A program made the translations under genes and the position numbers. From the NCBI RefSeq assembly GCF_034314105.1, contig NZ_JAVIWJ010000001.1, positions 4,634,001 to 4,698,000 on the forward strand: a DNA stretch of 64,000 bases, given 5' to 3'. The stretch's first letter is position 1; each line of letters opens with the position of its first letter. Shown piece after piece: positions 35,805-43,257 of the stretch. Under the pieces are notes generated by a model. It was not told where the DNA came from. It did not search any database and worked only from the letters and a program-made list of their open reading frames with translations. The DNA comes from Pseudomonas sp. AB6 (GTDB lineage Bacteria > Pseudomonadota > Gammaproteobacteria > Pseudomonadales > Pseudomonadaceae).

Positions 35805-38432
35805 ATGGCCGATTGGCAGTCCCTCGATCCCGAGGCCGCGCGTGAAGCGGAAAAATACGAAAACCCTATCCCCAGCCGTGAGCTGATTTTGCAGCACCTT
35901 GCTGACCGCGGGTCGCCAGCAAGCCGTGAGCAATTGGTGGAAGAGTTTGGGCTGACCACTGAAGATCAGTTTGAAGCCCTGCGTCGTCGCTTGCGCGCTA
36001 TGGAGCGGGATGCTCAGTTGATCTATACCCGTCGAGGCACCTATGCCCCCGTGGATAAGCTCGATCTGATCCTCGGTCGCATTTCGGGTCATCGTGACGG
36101 CTTCGGCTTCCTGATCCCTGATGATGGCTCTGATGACCTGTTCATGAGTCCGGCGCAAATGCGTCTGGTGTTCGATGGCGACCGCGGTCTGGCTCGGGTC
36201 TCTGGTCTAGATCGCCGGGGTCGCCGCGAAGGTGTGATCGTGGAAATCATCTCCCGCGCCCATGAAACCATTGTGGGTCGCTACTTCGAGGAGGGCGGTA
36301 TTGGTTTTGTTGTGCCGGATAACCCGAAGATTCAGCAAGAAGTACTGATCACTCCAGGGCGCAACTCCAGCGCTAAGGTGGGTCAGTTCGTAGAGGTCAA
36401 AATTACCCATTGGCCGACTGCACGCTTCCAGCCGCAAGGTGACGTCGTAGAAGTGGTGGGCAACTACATGGCGCCCGGCATGGAAATCGATGTCGCGCTG
36501 CGCACCTATGATATTCCGCATGTCTGGCCGGAAGCCGTGCTCAAAGAAGCCGCCAAGCTCAAGCCGGAAGTCGAAGAAAAGGACAAGGAACACCGCGTCG
36601 ATTTGCGTCACTTGCCGTTCGTAACTATTGATGGTGAAGACGCTCGCGACTTTGACGATGCTGTTTACTGCGAAGCCAAGCCGGGCAAGCTGCGCCTGTT
36701 CTCAGGTGGCTGGAAACTGTACGTCGCCATTGCCGACGTATCGAGCTATGTCAAAATTGGCTCGGCGCTGGATACCGAGTCTCAAGTTCGTGGTAACTCG
36801 GTGTACTTCCCTGAGCGCGTTGTGCCAATGCTCCCTGAGCAACTCTCCAATGGCCTGTGCTCGCTGAACCCGCACGTTGATCGCTTGGCCATGGTTTGCG
36901 AGATGACTATCTCGAAAACCGGCGAAATGACCGACTACCAGTTCTACGAAGGGATCATTCACTCCCACGCTCGTCTGACCTACAACAAAGTGAGCGCAAT
37001 TTTGGAACAGCCGAAAACGGCTGAAGCCAAGCAGTTGCGTGAAGAGTATTCCGACGTTGTGCCGGACTTGAAGCAGCTGTACTCGCTGTACAAAGTCCTG
37101 CTGGCGGCCCGTCATACCCGAGGCGCGATCGATTTTGAAACGCAGGAAACCAGGATCATCTTCGGTACCGAGCGCAAAATCGCCGAAATTCGCCCGACCA
37201 CGCGCAACGACGCCCACAAGCTAATCGAAGAATGCATGCTGGCTGCCAACGTGGCTACCGCTGCTTTCCTGAAAAAGCACGAAATTCCTGCCTTGTATCG
37301 GGTTCACGACGGCCCGCCGCCTGAGCGCCTGGAAAAACTTCGTACCTTCCTCGGTGAGCTGGGTCTGTCGTTGCATAAAGGTAAAGATGGCCCATCGCCC
37401 AAGGATTACCAGGCACTGCTGGCCAGCATCAAGGATCGTCCGGATTTCCACCTGATTCAAACCGTGATGCTGCGTTCGTTGAGTCAGGCGGTGTACAGCG
37501 CCGACAATCAGGGTCACTTTGGCCTGAATTATGAGGCTTACACGCACTTCACCTCGCCGATCCGCCGTTACCCGGACCTGCTCACGCACCGTGCGATTCG
37601 TAGCGTGATCCGCTCCAAGCAAGACACACCACACGTTCGTCGCGCCGGTGCCATGACTATTCCGAAAGCGCGCATCTATCCTTACGATGAAGCAGCGCTG
37701 GAACAGTTGGGTGAGCAGTGCTCCATGAGCGAGCGTCGCGCCGATGAAGCCACGCGTGATGTGGTCAATTGGCTCAAATGCGAGTTCATGAAGGATCGCG
37801 TGGGTGAATCGTTCCCGGGCGTCATCACTGCCGTAACAGGTTTTGGTTTGTTTGTTGAGCTGACAGACATCTACGTCGAAGGCTTGGTGCACGTCACGGC
37901 TTTGCCGGGCGATTACTACCACTTCGACCCCGTGCATCACCGCCTGGCGGGCGAGCGCACGGGCCGTAGTTTTCGCTTGGGCGACACGGTTGAAGTACGG
38001 GTCATGCGCGTCGATCTCGATGAACGAAAAATCGACTTCGAAATGTCTGAAAAGACCATCAGCGCGCCAATTGGCCGCAAGCGTCGTGGTGCTGAAACAA
38101 CTCCGGCTCCGGTGGATAAAACCCAAGCACCTGCCAAGTCCGCAGGGCGCCGTGGCGCGCCGGTCAAGGCTGCGCCAGTGGCCGAGGCTTATCGCCCAAG
38201 TGACGCTGCCGCAAAAAACGCTGAAGTGCGCAAAAGCCGTGAATTGAAGCAGGCTCTGCTGTCTGAAGCGAAAGGTGGTGGAAAGGCGGCGTCGGGAAAG
38301 TCCAATAAAGCAGACTCTGCTTTGACGGGTAAGCCAACCAAGCCAAGTAAGCATCGTAAGGGGCCGCCAAAAGAGGGCTCGGTACCTGCCGCTAAAAGCG
38401 GTGGGGTGCGTAAACCTAAGGCCAAATCATGA
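35805..38432 (+). CDS. rnr: Ribonuclease R
   Basis: RNase R (875 residues) is a processive 3'-5' exoribonuclease able to read through structure, used in rRNA quality control and at low temperature. The order is an N-terminal helix-turn-helix region (about 20-75), cold-shock domains (HRDGFGFLIPDDGSDDLFM), the RNB catalytic domain with DGEDARDFDDAV, and the S1 domain (FPGVITAVTGFGLFVELTD). A basic Ala/Lys/Pro-rich tail of about 120 residues follows. The ATG at 35805 follows AAGGTG. The stop overlaps rlmB as ATGA, the usual rnr-rlmB pair. Confidence 0.97.
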   Translation: MADWQSLDPEAAREAEKYENPIPSRELILQHLADRGSPASREQLVEEFGLTTEDQFEALRRRLRAMERDAQLIYTRRGTYAPVDKLDLILGRISGHRDGFGFLIPDDGSDDLFMSPAQMRLVFDGDRGLARVSGLDRRGRREGVIVEIISRAHETIVGRYFEEGGIGFVVPDNPKIQQEVLITPGRNSSAKVGQFVEVKITHWPTARFQPQGDVVEVVGNYMAPGMEIDVALRTYDIPHVWPEAVLKEAAKLKPEVEEKDKEHRVDLRHLPFVTIDGEDARDFDDAVYCEAKPGKLRLFSGGWKLYVAIADVSSYVKIGSALDTESQVRGNSVYFPERVVPMLPEQLSNGLCSLNPHVDRLAMVCEMTISKTGEMTDYQFYEGIIHSHARLTYNKVSAILEQPKTAEAKQLREEYSDVVPDLKQLYSLYKVLLAARHTRGAIDFETQETRIIFGTERKIAEIRPTTRNDAHKLIEECMLAANVATAAFLKKHEIPALYRVHDGPPPERLEKLRTFLGELGLSLHKGKDGPSPKDYQALLASIKDRPDFHLIQTVMLRSLSQAVYSADNQGHFGLNYEAYTHFTSPIRRYPDLLTHRAIRSVIRSKQDTPHVRRAGAMTIPKARIYPYDEAALEQLGEQCSMSERRADEATRDVVNWLKCEFMKDRVGESFPGVITAVTGFGLFVELTDIYVEGLVHVTALPGDYYHFDPVHHRLAGERTGRSFRLGDTVEVRVMRVDLDERKIDFEMSEKTISAPIGRKRRGAETTPAPVDKTQAPAKSAGRRGAPVKAAPVAEAYRPSDAAAKNAEVRKSRELKQALLSEAKGGGKAASGKSNKADSALTGKPTKPSKHRKGPPKEGSVPAAKSGGVRKPKAKS

Positions 38433-39187
38433 GTTCGCTGGAAAAAATCTACGGCGTTCACGCCGTAGAAGCATTGCTGCGTCATCACCCAAAACGGGTC
38501 AAGCAAGTCTGGTTGGCGGAAAATCGTAATGATCCGCGCGTTCAGGTATTGATTCAGTTGGCCAACGAAAATCGGGTGTCGGTAGGTCAAGCTGAGCGGC
38601 GCGAGATGGACGTTTGGGTCGAAGGGGTTCACCAAGGCGTTGTAGCTGAAGTCAGTCCGAGCCAGGTGTGGGGCGAAGCGATGCTTGATGAGCTTCTCGA
38701 CCGTACCGAAGGTCCGCCCTTGATCTTAGTGCTGGATGGCGTGACAGATCCGCACAACCTCGGCGCTTGCTTGCGTACCGCCGATGCGGCGGGGGCATTG
38801 GCAGTGATTGTGCCGAAAGACAAGTCAGCAACGCTGACCCCGACCGTGCGAAAAGTTGCTTGTGGCGCCGCGGAGGTGATTCCTTTGGTGGCCGTGACTA
38901 ACCTGGCGCGCACTCTGGAAAAACTGCAGCAGCGTGGTTTGTGGGTTGTTGGCACGGCGGGGGAGGCGGAAGTAGAACTTTATCAGCAAGACCTGACCGG
39001 TCCGACCATCTTGATTATGGGTGCTGAAGGCAAGGGCATGCGTCGTCTGACGCGCGACCATTGCGACTACTTGGTAAAACTGCCTATGGCTGGCAGCGTT
39101 AGCAGTTTGAACGTGTCCGTCGCCACTGGTGTTTGCCTGTTCGAAGCTCTGCGCCAGCGTAGCGTGAAGGCAGCCGCCAAGAAGTAA
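38429..39187 (+). CDS. rlmB: 23S rRNA (guanosine(2251)-2'-O)-methyltransferase RlmB
   Basis: RlmB is a SPOUT-class enzyme that methylates G2251 in the peptidyl-transferase P-loop. The N-terminal substrate domain (EKIYGVHAVEALLRHHPKRV) precedes the knotted domain with LDGVTDPHNLGACLRTADAA, ILIMGAEGKGMRRLT and MAGSVSSLNVSVATGVCLFE, the three SpoU motifs. Length is 252 residues. It overlaps rnr by 4 bases. A REP element directly follows the stop. Confidence 0.97.
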   Translation: MSSLEKIYGVHAVEALLRHHPKRVKQVWLAENRNDPRVQVLIQLANENRVSVGQAERREMDVWVEGVHQGVVAEVSPSQVWGEAMLDELLDRTEGPPLILVLDGVTDPHNLGACLRTADAAGALAVIVPKDKSATLTPTVRKVACGAAEVIPLVAVTNLARTLEKLQQRGLWVVGTAGEAEVELYQQDLTGPTILIMGAEGKGMRRLTRDHCDYLVKLPMAGSVSSLNVSVATGVCLFEALRQRSVKAAAKK

Positions 39188-39189
39188 CC

Positions 39190-39277
39190 CTGTAGAAGCC
39201 AACTGGTTGGCGAAGGCCTGGCGCGTTGTATCGGTCATGCCGTGCTTGCCGCCTCGCCAACAAGTTGGCTCCTACAG
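39190..39277. repeat. REP-type inverted repeat between rlmB and rpsF
   Basis: CTGTAGAAGCCAACTGGTTG at 39190 and CTCGCCAACAAGTTGGCTCC at 39253 are imperfect inverted copies about 25 bases long. Each also contains its own dyad (CCAAC/GTTGG). The same family occurs at 16635. Confidence 0.7.
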
Positions 39278-39395
39278 ATGTGTACACCAATCTCCTTGCG
39301 CCATCGCCCTACCTTCTCTACAATTGCGCCCCTTGCTGTCATGGCGGGTGCTTCTGTGCCTGTGCTGGGCAAGACTCACAAGTGTCATTCACTCC

Positions 39396-39431
39396 TTGTC
39401 TGACCGCTTTTTAGCGGCAGGCTACAACCCG
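39396..39431 (+). promoter_or_regulatory. Candidate S6:S18-binding autoregulatory leader of rpsF
   Basis: Just before the ribosome site TAAGGAG, the sequence folds as TTGT-CTG-(A)-CCGC / GCGG-CAG-(GCT)-ACAA with a TTTTTA loop and a 3' bulge, then CCCG. Many bacteria repress rpsF through a hairpin of this kind bound by S6:S18. The stem is seen directly; the match to the published CCG-bulge motif is uncertain. Confidence 0.4.
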
Positions 39432-39443
39432 TAAGGAGCATTC

Positions 39444-39869
39444 ATGCGTCATTACGAAATCATCTTTTTGGTCCACCCGGATCAAAGCGAGCAAGTCGGC
39501 GGCATGGTAGAGCGTTACACCAAGCTGATTGAAGAAGACGGCGGTAAAGTTCACCGTCTGGAAGATTGGGGCCGTCGTCAATTGGCCTATGCAATCAACA
39601 ATGTTCACAAGGCTCACTACGTGATGCTGAACGTTGAATGCACCGGTAAGGCTTTGGCTGAACTGGAAGACAACTTCCGTTACAACGATGCCGTGATCCG
39701 TAACCTGGTCATCCGTCGCGACGAAGCCGTAACTGGTCAGTCCGAGATGCTCAAGGCCGAAGAAAACCGCAGCGAGCGCCGTGAGCGTCGTGACCGTCCT
39801 GAGCACTCCGACAACGCCGATGGCGATGACGGTGACAACAGCGACGCCAGCGATAACGCTGACGAGTAA
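39444..39869 (+). CDS. rpsF: 30S ribosomal protein S6
   Basis: S6 binds the central domain of 16S rRNA together with S18. The ferredoxin-like core (MRHYEIIFLVHPDQSEQVGG to VIRNLVIRRDEAV) is followed by a long acidic tail of about 35 residues rich in Asp, Glu and Arg. Such tails can receive extra glutamates from RimK in Pseudomonas; that is known for the family, not shown here. Length is 141 residues. It leads the rpsF-rpsR-DUF-rplI operon. Confidence 0.98.
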   Translation: MRHYEIIFLVHPDQSEQVGGMVERYTKLIEEDGGKVHRLEDWGRRQLAYAINNVHKAHYVMLNVECTGKALAELEDNFRYNDAVIRNLVIRRDEAVTGQSEMLKAEENRSERRERRDRPEHSDNADGDDGDNSDASDNADE

Positions 39870-39897
39870 TCCACGGACCTTTTGAGGAGCCAATTAC

Positions 39898-40128
39898 ATG
39901 GCACGTTTCTTCCGTCGTCGTAAATTCTGCCGCTTCACCGCTGAAGACGTGAAGGAGATCGATTACAAAGATCTCAACACTCTGAAAGCATACGTATCCG
40001 AGACCGGCAAAATTGTTCCAAGCCGTATCACTGGTACAAAAGCTCGTTATCAGCGTCAGCTGGCCACCGCTATCAAGCGTGCCCGCTTCCTGGCCCTGCT
40101 GGCCTACACCGACAGCCACGGCCGCTGA
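39898..40128 (+). CDS. rpsR: 30S ribosomal protein S18
   Basis: S18 is a small basic protein of 76 residues that pairs with S6 on the platform of the 30S subunit. [25 protein letters not shown] and the [19 protein letters not shown] tail are typical. A single cysteine (CRF) is present but no zinc-binding cluster. It follows rpsF by 28 bases with a GAGGAG ribosome site. Confidence 0.98.
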
Positions 40129-40164
40129 GACCAGGCAGTCGACAAGTAGTAAGGGATAGAACGC

Positions 40165-41061
40165 ATGCGCGCCATGGCTAATTTCATCATGCGCGGCCGC
40201 GTGCAGGCCTCTCTTGTAGTGGTCGGATGTGCGGCTTTGCCGTTGTTGTTTTGGTTAAGTGCTGCCGCAGGATGCCTTGTGCTTTTGCGGCGCGGTTTGA
40301 GTGATGCCGTTGGCATCCTCGCCTGGGCTTTACTGCCAGCTTTGGTCTGGTGGTATTTCGGTGAGCCTCGCACCTTTATGGTGTTGCTCGGTTCATTGGG
40401 GTTGGCAGCGTTGTTACGCGCCAGCGAGTCTTGGGTCCGCGTGCTGTTGGTTAGCGTGGCACTGGGTCTGTTGTATGCAGTGATTTTGGGAGCGGTTTTC
40501 CGCGACCCCATCGAAGTGATGGCGCAGGAGTTGCAAAAACTTCTGCCGCAAGTCCTTGATGGGCTCTACCAGCAGTTATCGGTAGAAGAGCGAGCGCGCC
40601 TGGGAGCATTGATAGCACCAGTACTAAACGGCCTGATTGCGGCTTTGTTGCAAATCGTCAGTGTGCTGACCCTGATCCTAGGGCGTTACTGGCAAGCGTT
40701 GTTGTACAACCCTGGTGGTTTTGGCCGCGAATTTCGCAGCATAAGACTCCCGAGGGTGCCAGCGTTATTGCTGCTGGTGTTCATGCTTCTGGGGCCGAAT
40801 TTCGGTCCACAGATGGCGATGTTGACACCGTTGTGCAGCGTACCGCTGATGTTCGCCGGGCTGGCTTTGGTTCATGGCCTGGTTGCTGAAAAGCGACTGG
40901 GTAGGTTCTGGCTAGTAGGGTTGTACGTAACGTTGTTGCTGTTCATGCAGCTGGTCTATCCGTTGCTGGTGGTGTTTGCCATCGTCGACAGCCTGATTGA
41001 TTTTCGCGGTCGTTTTGCGTCGAAAGACGTTGGTAACGGCTCTGCGGACGGTGAAGGTTAA
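40165..41061 (+). CDS. Conserved multi-span membrane protein, PA4933-like (probably DUF2232)
   Basis: This 298-residue protein is mostly hydrophobic, with about eight membrane segments grouped in two halves separated by a short amphipathic region near residues 110-160. No catalytic or transport motif is recognised. A membrane protein of this type between rpsR and rplI is typical of Pseudomonas, so it appears to be a stable member of the ribosomal-protein operon, but its role is unknown. The ATG at 40165 has AAGGGA at good spacing. rplI starts 19 bases after the stop. Confidence 0.82.
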   Translation: MRAMANFIMRGRVQASLVVVGCAALPLLFWLSAAAGCLVLLRRGLSDAVGILAWALLPALVWWYFGEPRTFMVLLGSLGLAALLRASESWVRVLLVSVALGLLYAVILGAVFRDPIEVMAQELQKLLPQVLDGLYQQLSVEERARLGALIAPVLNGLIAALLQIVSVLTLILGRYWQALLYNPGGFGREFRSIRLPRVPALLLLVFMLLGPNFGPQMAMLTPLCSVPLMFAGLALVHGLVAEKRLGRFWLVGLYVTLLLFMQLVYPLLVVFAIVDSLIDFRGRFASKDVGNGSADGEG

Positions 41062-41080
41062 AAGTTAAGAGGATTTTCAC

Positions 41081-41527
41081 ATGCAACTGATCCTTCTGGA
41101 AAAAGTCGCGAACCTGGGCAACCTGGGCGACAAAGTAAATGTTAAGGCCGGTTACGGTCGTAACTATCTGCTGCCGTACGGCAAAGCAACCGCTGCAACC
41201 GCTGCCAATGTGGCTGCGTTCGAAGAGCGTCGTGCTGACCTGGAAAAACTGGCTGCAGACAAAAAAGCTTCGGCTGAAACTCGCGCTGCCCAACTGGCTG
41301 AGCTGGAAGTGACTATCACTGCCACCGCCGGTGACGAAGGCAAGCTGTTCGGCTCGATCGGCACCCACGACATCGCTGATGCACTGACCGCCTCTGGCGT
41401 TGAAGTTGCAAAAAGCGAAGTTCGTCTGCCGAACGGCACTATCCGTAACGTTGGTGAATTCGACGTAGCCGTGCACCTGCACAGCGACGTAGAAGCAACC
41501 GTACGCGTTATTGTGGTAGCTGCTTAA
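41081..41527 (+). CDS. rplI: 50S ribosomal protein L9
   Basis: L9 (148 residues) spans from the L1 stalk base and helps keep the reading frame. The N-terminal domain (MQLILLEKVANLGNLGDKVNVKAGYGRNYLLP) is followed by a long helix and a C-terminal RNA-binding domain (KLFGSIGTHDIADAL). It ends the ribosomal-protein operon and is followed by a strong terminator. Confidence 0.98.
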   Translation: MQLILLEKVANLGNLGDKVNVKAGYGRNYLLPYGKATAATAANVAAFEERRADLEKLAADKKASAETRAAQLAELEVTITATAGDEGKLFGSIGTHDIADALTASGVEVAKSEVRLPNGTIRNVGEFDVAVHLHSDVEATVRVIVVAA

Positions 41528-41572
41528 GCAGCACTTAACGCTTGGCGACTTGCTCGCTAGACGTTTAACATC

Positions 41573-41610
41573 GGGCACGATCCTGTTCACAGGTCGTGCC
41601 CTTTGTTTTT
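41573..41610 (+). terminator. Rho-independent terminator after rplI
   Basis: GGGCACGA/TCGTGCCC with an inner CCTG/CAGG extension forms a 12-bp stem (one T:T mismatch) around a TTCA loop, followed by TTTGTTTTT. It is 45 bases after the rplI stop and just upstream of dnaB. Confidence 0.92.
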
Positions 41611-41636
41611 CTGTTCTCCCTGATTTTTAAGTGGCC

Positions 41637-43031
41637 ATGAACGAAATATCCGCCCCCGAGCAATACGATCTGCAAACCGCCGCCCTCAAGGTACCGCCGC
41701 ACTCCATCGAGGCCGAACAGGCCGTGCTCGGTGGTTTGATGCTGGACAACAACGCCTGGGAGCGCGTGCTCGATCAAGTATCCGATGGCGATTTCTATCG
41801 ACATGATCACCGCCTGATCTTTCGTGCCATTGCCAAACTAGCTGATCAAAACAGCCCTATCGACGTTGTGACACTGTCCGAGCAACTGGACAAAGAAGGG
41901 CACACCTCGCAAGTAGGCGGCCTGGGTTATTTAAGTGAATTAGCGAAAAACATTCCGTCCGTCGCCAACATTAAGGCTTATGCGCAAATCGTGCGTGAGC
42001 GGGCGACCTTGCGACAGTTGATCGGCATCAGTGCGGAAATTGCTGATAGCGCGTTCAATCCAGAAGGCCGCAGCGCCGCCGAGATTCTCGACGAAGCTGA
42101 GCGGCAGATCTTCCAGATTGCCGAAGCACGCCCGAAAAGTGGTGGCCCGGTCAGCGTTACCGACCTGCTGACCAAAGCCATTGATCGCATCGACACGCTG
42201 TTCAACACGGATAACGCGATAACGGGCTTGTCCACCGGTTATACCGACCTGGACGAGAAAACCAGCGGCCTGCAACCGTCTGACCTGATCATTGTTGCCG
42301 GACGTCCATCGATGGGTAAAACCACGTTCGCCATGAACCTGGTAGAAAACGCCGTTCTTCGTAGCGACAAAGTGGTTCTGGTGTATTCGCTGGAAATGCC
42401 AGGTGAATCACTGATCATGCGTATGTTGTCGTCGCTGGGTCGTATCGACCAGAGCAAGGTCCGCGCCGGACGACTGGAAGACGATGATTGGCCGCGTCTG
42501 ACCTCGGCGGTCAATCTGCTTAATGACCGCAAACTGTTCATCGATGACACTGCCGGCATCAGCCCTTCAGAGATGCGCGCGCGCACTCGCCGGGTGGTAC
42601 GTGAGCACGGCGAAGTCGGCCTGATCATGATTGACTACCTGCAACTGATGCAGATTCCTGGCTCAAGCGGTGACAACCGTACCAACGAGATTTCTGAGAT
42701 TTCTCGCTCGTTGAAGTCCTTGGCTAAAGAGTTTGCTTGCCCAGTGGTCGCCCTGTCTCAGCTCAACCGCTCCTTGGAGCAGCGTCCCAACAAGCGCCCG
42801 ATCAACTCCGACTTACGAGAGTCTGGAGCGATCGAGCAGGATGCTGACGTGATCATGTTTGTATACCGGGATGAGGTCTATCACCCCGAGACCGAGCACA
42901 AAGGCATCGCCGAAATCATCATTGGCAAGCAGCGTAACGGCCCCATCGGTACGACACGGTTGGCATTCATCGGTAAATACACCCGATTCGAAAACCTCGC
43001 GCCGGGCAGCTACAACTTCGACGAGGATTGA
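41637..43031 (+). CDS. dnaB: Replicative DNA helicase DnaB
   Basis: DnaB is the hexameric 5'-3' helicase at the replication fork. The N-terminal collar (QYDLQTAALKVPPHSIEAEQ) and linker are followed by the RecA-like motor: Walker A GRPSMGKTTFAMN, Walker B LIMIDYLQLMQ, and DLRESGAIEQDADVIMF. Length is 464 residues with no intein. I use the ATG at 41637 (MNEISAPEQ); a GTG two codons upstream is also open. The ribosome site is weak, and the gene lies after the rplI terminator, so a promoter must lie in the 100-base gap or some read-through occurs. Confidence 0.96.
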   Translation: MNEISAPEQYDLQTAALKVPPHSIEAEQAVLGGLMLDNNAWERVLDQVSDGDFYRHDHRLIFRAIAKLADQNSPIDVVTLSEQLDKEGHTSQVGGLGYLSELAKNIPSVANIKAYAQIVRERATLRQLIGISAEIADSAFNPEGRSAAEILDEAERQIFQIAEARPKSGGPVSVTDLLTKAIDRIDTLFNTDNAITGLSTGYTDLDEKTSGLQPSDLIIVAGRPSMGKTTFAMNLVENAVLRSDKVVLVYSLEMPGESLIMRMLSSLGRIDQSKVRAGRLEDDDWPRLTSAVNLLNDRKLFIDDTAGISPSEMRARTRRVVREHGEVGLIMIDYLQLMQIPGSSGDNRTNEISEISRSLKSLAKEFACPVVALSQLNRSLEQRPNKRPINSDLRESGAIEQDADVIMFVYRDEVYHPETEHKGIAEIIIGKQRNGPIGTTRLAFIGKYTRFENLAPGSYNFDED

Positions 43032-43050
43032 TGCGACGCTTCCCGGTCTT

Positions 43051-43139
43051 CTGGGACCGAATGTATTCGGGAATGGATTGCACGTCCGGCGACCTTTGTA
43101 ACTGAATCAACGCCTTCCCGAATGAATTCGGTCCCACAG
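43051..43139. repeat. REP/BIME element: inverted repeat of the GGGACCGAAT family
   Basis: The left arm starts TGGGACCGAATGTATTCGGG at 43052. The right arm (43115-43139) is its reverse complement with two differences, and the spacer is about 41 bases. It is the same family as the copy at 19109. It lies between dnaB and the YgiQ gene. Confidence 0.75.
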
Positions 43140-43257
43140 TGTGCCCGTATCAAATTCTTCCGCTGCTAATTCCGACTACTACCGTCGGAATTGGTCAAAT
43201 TTTGTGCTATATTCCGCGCCCGCGATTTTCCAACGTGTACACGCGCAGGTTTTCGAT

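Noticed and set aside
37221..38354. Open frame of 377 codons antisense to rnr
   Set aside because: RNase R is complete on the other strand; the antisense frame reflects codon bias.
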